This document shows, one piece after another, positions 5,442 through 8,878 of a stretch of DNA of 8,878 bases. Below the pieces are notes generated by a model. That model was not told the origin of the DNA. It saw nothing but the letters and a program-made list of their open reading frames with translations, and searched no databases. The stretch lies in contig DASRPD010000119.1 in assembly GCA_035646535.1 (NCBI GenBank), positions 1-8,878 of the forward strand. The letters run 5' to 3'. The position numbers and the translations under genes were made by a program. The DNA is from DASRPD01 sp035646535. GTDB taxonomy: Bacteria > Actinomycetota > Acidimicrobiia > IMCC26256 > JANYLB01. Positions within the stretch are counted from its first letter, which is position 1. Each line of letters starts with the position of its first letter.

Positions 5442-7124
5442 ATGAGTCGGCGATCCTGGCGCGCGTACCTGCCCCGGCCGGCCACGGACCTTCCCACCCA
5501 GGAGCGACCGACCGGCGCGGCCGCCAAGATGGGCGCGGCGACGCTCGCGTCGCGCGGCGTCGGCTTCGTCCGGGTGTGGATGATCACCACGGTGCTCGGC
5601 ACCAGCTACCTCGGCAACAGCTACCAGGCGACGAGCTCGGTCTCGAACGTCCTGTTCGAGCTCCTGGCTGCCGGAGCGCTCTCGGCTGTGCTCGTCCCCA
5701 CGTTCGTCGAGCTGCTCCACGCCAATCGCAGACGCGATACCGAAGAGCTTGCGTCGGGGCTGTTGGGCCTCGCGGTCGTGGGACTCGGCGTCGTCGCCCT
5801 CGTCGGCCTCGCGCTCGTGCCCTGGATCGCGGACGTGCTCACGATCGGTGCGCCGAAGGGTCCGATCGCCGATCGGCAGCACGAGCTGTCGACCTTCCTC
5901 CTCTACTTCTTCATCCCGCAGGTCGTGCTGTACGCCTTCGGCACGATCGCGACGGCGGTGCTCTACGCGCAGCGCCGTTTCACCATCACCGCGCTCGCAC
6001 CGATCGCCAACACCGTGGTGCTCGTCGTCGTGCTGGCGATCTTCCACGTCGTGCACCCCGGCACCGGCTTGGATCTCACCCTCGGCGACAAGTTGTTGCT
6101 GGCAATCGGCGCGACGCTCGGCGTCGTCGGCTTCTGCGGTGTTCCCGTCGTCGCGCTCTGGGTGAAAGGGTTCCGCTTCTGGCCGCGACTCGGACGGCCC
6201 GACGCGGTGCTGCGCAAGCTCCTCGGACTGTCGGGTTGGGCGGTCCTGCAACACATGGGGATCGGTGTGCTGCTCGCGGCGTCGATCGTGATGGGGAACC
6301 AGGTCGCGGGTGGTGTCGTCGCGTACCAGTTCGCCTTCGTCACGTTCATGGCGCCGTTCGCGATCCTGGCTCAGCCGGTGGCGGCGACCATCCTTCCTGC
6401 ACTCGCGCTCGACGCTTCGGCCGGTGATGATCGGGCGTTCGCGCTTCGGACCCGATGGGCGCTCGAGAGCCTGGCGTTGCTCACCTTGCCGGTCTCAGCC
6501 GCGATGATCGCGCTGGCCGAACCGGCGATCTCGCTCATCACCGTCGGTGGCCGCTCCAACCCGGATCTCCTCGCAGCCGCGCTCGCGTCGCTCGCCGTCG
6601 GCCTCCTTCCGTACAGCGCCTTCCTGCTCCTCGCCCGCGCGTTCTACGCCCGGGGTGACAGCCGGACGCCCGCGGTGGTCGCGCTCGTCACCGCGTGTGT
6701 CGGCGCCGCGGTCATGGTGGTCGGCGGGCTCACCTTCCACGGCTCGGCCGCGGTGGCCGCACTCGGCATCGGCAACAGCGTCGCCTACCTCCTCGGCGCG
6801 GCCGTGCTCGCGGTGCTGCTGCGCCGCCGGCTGCATCACGCGATCATCCCGGTGACGGCCCGGCGGCCACTCGTGGCCTCGCTCGGGTTGGGAACCTGCG
6901 CATGGCTCGCGGCCCGCGCGCTGGCACCGTCGAGCCGCCTCGCCGACCTGGTCGTCGTCGCGCTCATCGGCTTCGGTGGCGGTGCCGCCTATCTTGTGGC
7001 ATTGCGTGCGCTCGGCCGGGTTCGACCGGCCGCACCCGAGCCGTTCCCACCCCCGAAAGAGTCTGAGCCGACAGTCGACGACATGACGGGCCTCATGGAT
7101 CCTGATCTGGCCGAAGACCTGTGA
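5442..7124 (+). CDS. murJ: Lipid II flippase MurJ (MviN family)
   Basis: A 560-residue polytopic membrane protein of the MOP/MATE-like superfamily, proposed to move lipid II from the inner to the outer face of the cytoplasmic membrane for peptidoglycan synthesis. A short basic/polar N-terminus (1-29) is followed by about 14 hydrophobic segments. The first, ATLASRGVGFVRV (33-45), aligns without gaps with E. coli MurJ SRVLGFARD and keeps the Arg18 and Arg24 equivalents (Arg38, Arg44). LLAAGALSAVLVPTFVELL (74-92) is typical of actinobacterial members. The later repeat has APFAILAQPVAATILPAL. By hand alignment, E. coli Asp39, Arg52 and Arg270 correspond to Asn, Phe and probably Val here. The C-terminal tail (about 533-560) is acidic and cytoplasmic, ending MDPDLAEDL. 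The start is ATG 5442 with GGAG 7 nt upstream. Its stop overlaps the next gene as GTGA, so the two are probably translationally coupled. Confidence 0.9.
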   Translation: MSRRSWRAYLPRPATDLPTQERPTGAAAKMGAATLASRGVGFVRVWMITTVLGTSYLGNSYQATSSVSNVLFELLAAGALSAVLVPTFVELLHANRRRDTEELASGLLGLAVVGLGVVALVGLALVPWIADVLTIGAPKGPIADRQHELSTFLLYFFIPQVVLYAFGTIATAVLYAQRRFTITALAPIANTVVLVVVLAIFHVVHPGTGLDLTLGDKLLLAIGATLGVVGFCGVPVVALWVKGFRFWPRLGRPDAVLRKLLGLSGWAVLQHMGIGVLLAASIVMGNQVAGGVVAYQFAFVTFMAPFAILAQPVAATILPALALDASAGDDRAFALRTRWALESLALLTLPVSAAMIALAEPAISLITVGGRSNPDLLAAALASLAVGLLPYSAFLLLARAFYARGDSRTPAVVALVTACVGAAVMVVGGLTFHGSAAVAALGIGNSVAYLLGAAVLAVLLRRRLHHAIIPVTARRPLVASLGLGTCAWLAARALAPSSRLADLVVVALIGFGGGAAYLVALRALGRVRPAAPEPFPPPKESEPTVDDMTGLMDPDLAEDL

Positions 7125-8878
7125 CCCGTCGCCTGATCGCGGCCGTCGTGGTGGCACTTGCCGTCCTGGCCGGCGCCGAGCCGGCCGCGGCCCACTCCTC
7201 CTCGGAGCCCATCGGCCGGGTGCTCGTGCTCTCACTCCCCGCTGTCACCTGGGCGGACGTGCAGCAGACGGACACCCCGAATCTCGACGCGCTGTTCGCA
7301 GAGAGCGCGCTCGCCGATCTCATCACCCGCGTCGGAGGACGACGCTTCTCGGTCGGCAACGGCTACGTCGCTCTCGGCGCCGGCAACCGCGCGGTGGCTT
7401 CCGACCGGCTGGTGGGCAACGCCTATGACGTGGACGAGGAGGTACCCGGCGGTACTGCGGGCGAGGTCTTTTCCCGTCGCACCGGCGAGGTCATCTCCAG
7501 CGGTCTCGTCCAGCTCAGCATCGAACAGATTCTCGCCGACAACGCCGGCAGCCTCTATGAGGCGACGGTCGGAGCCCTCGCCGACACGCTGGCCGAGGCC
7601 GGCATCGACAGGGCCGTCATCGGAAACGCAGACGGTGTGGAGGCCGGCGCCGCCGATCTCGACGCAGGCGTCCGACGGCCGGCGGTGGCGGGCCTGATGG
7701 GCAGCGGCGGAACCGTTCCCGCCGGGCAGGTGGACGAGAGCCTGCTGCAGACCGCGCCGAGGTTCCCGTCCGGCGTCCGTCTCGACGCCGAGCGGGTCGA
7801 CGACGCGTTCGCGAACGTGTGGTCGGCGAACACCGTCGTGCTCGTCGAGGCGTCGGACCAGCTCCGCGCGCTGAGGGCGGAGCCGTTCACGAGTGCCGGC
7901 CAGGCTCGCATCAACCGGTTGCAGGCACTGCGTCACTTCGACACCATCGCGGGCCGATTGCTCTCCCGGGTCGATCCCAACCGCGATGCCGTCGTCGTGA
8001 TGTCACCGATGTCGGCGCCCGCGTCGGGCGAGCTCGCCATTACCGCGGTGCGCGCCCCCGGGGTCGAGCGCGGGTTGCTTCGTTCCGCCACGACCCGCCG
8101 CACCGGGTTCGTCAACCTCGTCGACATCGCCCCGACGGTCCTCGATCTGTTGAGCCTCGACCCACCCGACGAGATGGAGGGCCGAGAGGTCACAGTCGAG
8201 CCACCGGCAGGCGCGGTCGACGGTCGAGTCTCGTGGCTCGCTCGCACCGGCCGCGACGGTGTGTTCCGGGACAACCAGCAGGGAGCAGTCACCGCGGTGC
8301 TCATCGGCCTCACGGCCGTGCTCGCCCTCGGTACGGGACTCGCGCTCGCGCGCGCGCGCGCCGCGCGCGCCGCGGCGCGGTTCGGCGCGCTCAGCCTTCT
8401 CGGATTCCTCCTCGCGACCTACGCGGCGGGTCCATTCCACTTCGCGCACCACGGGGGCCGGAACGCCTATTGGGTGTTCCTGATCGCGTTCGCGCTCGGC
8501 TTCGGCGTGGTCTGTGCCGTCGCCGGTCGGCGGAGTCTCGCCGACGCGCTCCTCGTCGCGCTCGGTATCACCGTCCTGGTACACGCCGGCGATCTCGTCA
8601 CCGGGGAGCGACTCGAGCTCAACACCGTCCTCGGCTACTCGCCGACGGTCGGGATCCGGGTCGCCGGAGAAGGCAACCTCACATTCGCGCAGCTCAGCGC
8701 GGCGACGATCCTGCTGGCCGGGCTGGTGACGTGGCGGATCGCCCGCCCCGTCGGGAGGGTCGTCGCGATCACCATGCTCGCGGTCGTCCTCGTTGTCATG
8801 ACCTCGCCCACGTGGGGCCAGGACTTCGGTGCCGTCTCGGCGGTCGCCGGATTCGCGCTCCTGGCGTGGCTGCTCCTC
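7121..8878 (+). CDS. Alkaline-phosphatase-like membrane protein coupled to murJ, 3' end missing
   Basis: GTG at 7121 overlaps the murJ stop (GTGA); the frame is open for 586 codons to the right edge. Signal peptide 1-24 (MTRRLIAAVVVALAVLAGAE, then PAAA, cut before His25). Residues 30-350 resemble the alkaline phosphatase superfamily: RVLVLSLPAVTWADV (33-47), DTPNLDALFAESALADLITR (51-70), GYVALGAGNRA (81-91), and GLLRSATTRRTGFVNLVDIAPTVLDLL (split across 318-344). The N-terminal metal-ligand Asp seems replaced by Ser38, and the usual DHG site by VMSPMSAPASG (293-303), suggesting a non-catalytic domain. From 389 on there are about six or seven membrane segments (near 389-410, 421-438, 449-468, 474-491, 522-540, 545-561, 569 onward). 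LNTVLGYSPTVGIRVAGEGN (500-519) matches a motif I recall in similar membrane proteins of Firmicutes and Actinobacteria. Likely envelope-related through its coupling to murJ (inference); no established function. Confidence 0.82.
   Translation, partial: MTRRLIAAVVVALAVLAGAEPAAAHSSSEPIGRVLVLSLPAVTWADVQQTDTPNLDALFAESALADLITRVGGRRFSVGNGYVALGAGNRAVASDRLVGNAYDVDEEVPGGTAGEVFSRRTGEVISSGLVQLSIEQILADNAGSLYEATVGALADTLAEAGIDRAVIGNADGVEAGAADLDAGVRRPAVAGLMGSGGTVPAGQVDESLLQTAPRFPSGVRLDAERVDDAFANVWSANTVVLVEASDQLRALRAEPFTSAGQARINRLQALRHFDTIAGRLLSRVDPNRDAVVVMSPMSAPASGELAITAVRAPGVERGLLRSATTRRTGFVNLVDIAPTVLDLLSLDPPDEMEGREVTVEPPAGAVDGRVSWLARTGRDGVFRDNQQGAVTAVLIGLTAVLALGTGLALARARAARAAARFGALSLLGFLLATYAAGPFHFAHHGGRNAYWVFLIAFALGFGVVCAVAGRRSLADALLVALGITVLVHAGDLVTGERLELNTVLGYSPTVGIRVAGEGNLTFAQLSAATILLAGLVTWRIARPVGRVVAITMLAVVLVVMTSPTWGQDFGAVSAVAGFALLAWLLL
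8347..8370. repeat. Alternating CG tract inside the murJ-coupled gene
   Basis: (CG)7 at 8347-8360, one extra C, then nine more alternating bases. It encodes the Ala/Arg-rich cytoplasmic loop (ARARAARAAAR, about 410-420) between the first two membrane segments. Such tracts are prone to slippage and can adopt Z-DNA; here the frame is intact. Confidence 0.5.

Noticed and set aside
4623..6254. A very long open frame on the minus strand, largely antisense to murJ
   Set aside because: Only its last part (below about 4860) is real, as the frameshifted end of the pentapeptide protein. The rest is rich in Arg, Asp, Glu and His with no domain pattern and mirrors the murJ codons, as expected for an antisense frame in GC-rich DNA.
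1..8878. Defence island, prophage, CRISPR or mobile element
   Set aside because: No spaced direct repeats, transposase, integrase, terminal inverted repeats or known defence domains, and composition looks even throughout.

Overview
The window is very GC-rich, with strong G/C preference at third codon positions and densely packed short-gap genes. The gene content (an AccD/PccB-type carboxyltransferase, an ACAD10-like APH-fold kinase, an AMIN-like lipoprotein with an S/T linker, and a MurJ of the actinobacterial type) points to an actinomycete, plausibly a member of Acidimicrobiia or a relative. That placement is inference from protein style; there is no rRNA or other phylogenetic marker here.

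Layout. 1-79 (-): start of an unidentified gene that runs off the left edge and overlaps the next gene's stop as TGATG. 79-1365 (-): biotin-dependent acyl-CoA carboxylase carboxyltransferase, with an unresolved N-terminus (reading frame open to 1476 and coding-like beyond an in-frame TAA). 1592-2728 and 2725-3882 (+): an APH-fold phosphotransferase and an AttH/CrtC-like lipocalin-type protein, joined by an ATGA overlap. 3924-4556 (-): lipoprotein with an AMIN-like domain, convergent with the previous pair across a 41-bp gap that holds three copies of a 9-bp repeat. 4623-5296 (-): pentapeptide-repeat protein broken by a one-base frameshift. 5442-7124 (+): MurJ-type lipid II flippase. 7121-8878 (+, incomplete at the right edge): signal peptide, alkaline-phosphatase-like domain and multi-pass membrane domain, overlapping murJ by GTGA.

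How it fits together. The left part looks like acyl-CoA/lipid metabolism: a carboxyltransferase diverging from a kinase/lipocalin pair. The right part is cell-envelope biology: lipoprotein, MurJ, and a membrane protein translationally coupled to MurJ. The most interesting unit is the murJ-coupled membrane protein. Its extracytoplasmic domain resembles the alkaline phosphatase superfamily but seems to lack the usual metal-ligand motifs, so it may be a non-catalytic partner in envelope assembly. I see no CRISPR array, insertion sequence, tRNA, rRNA, phage gene or recognisable defence system.
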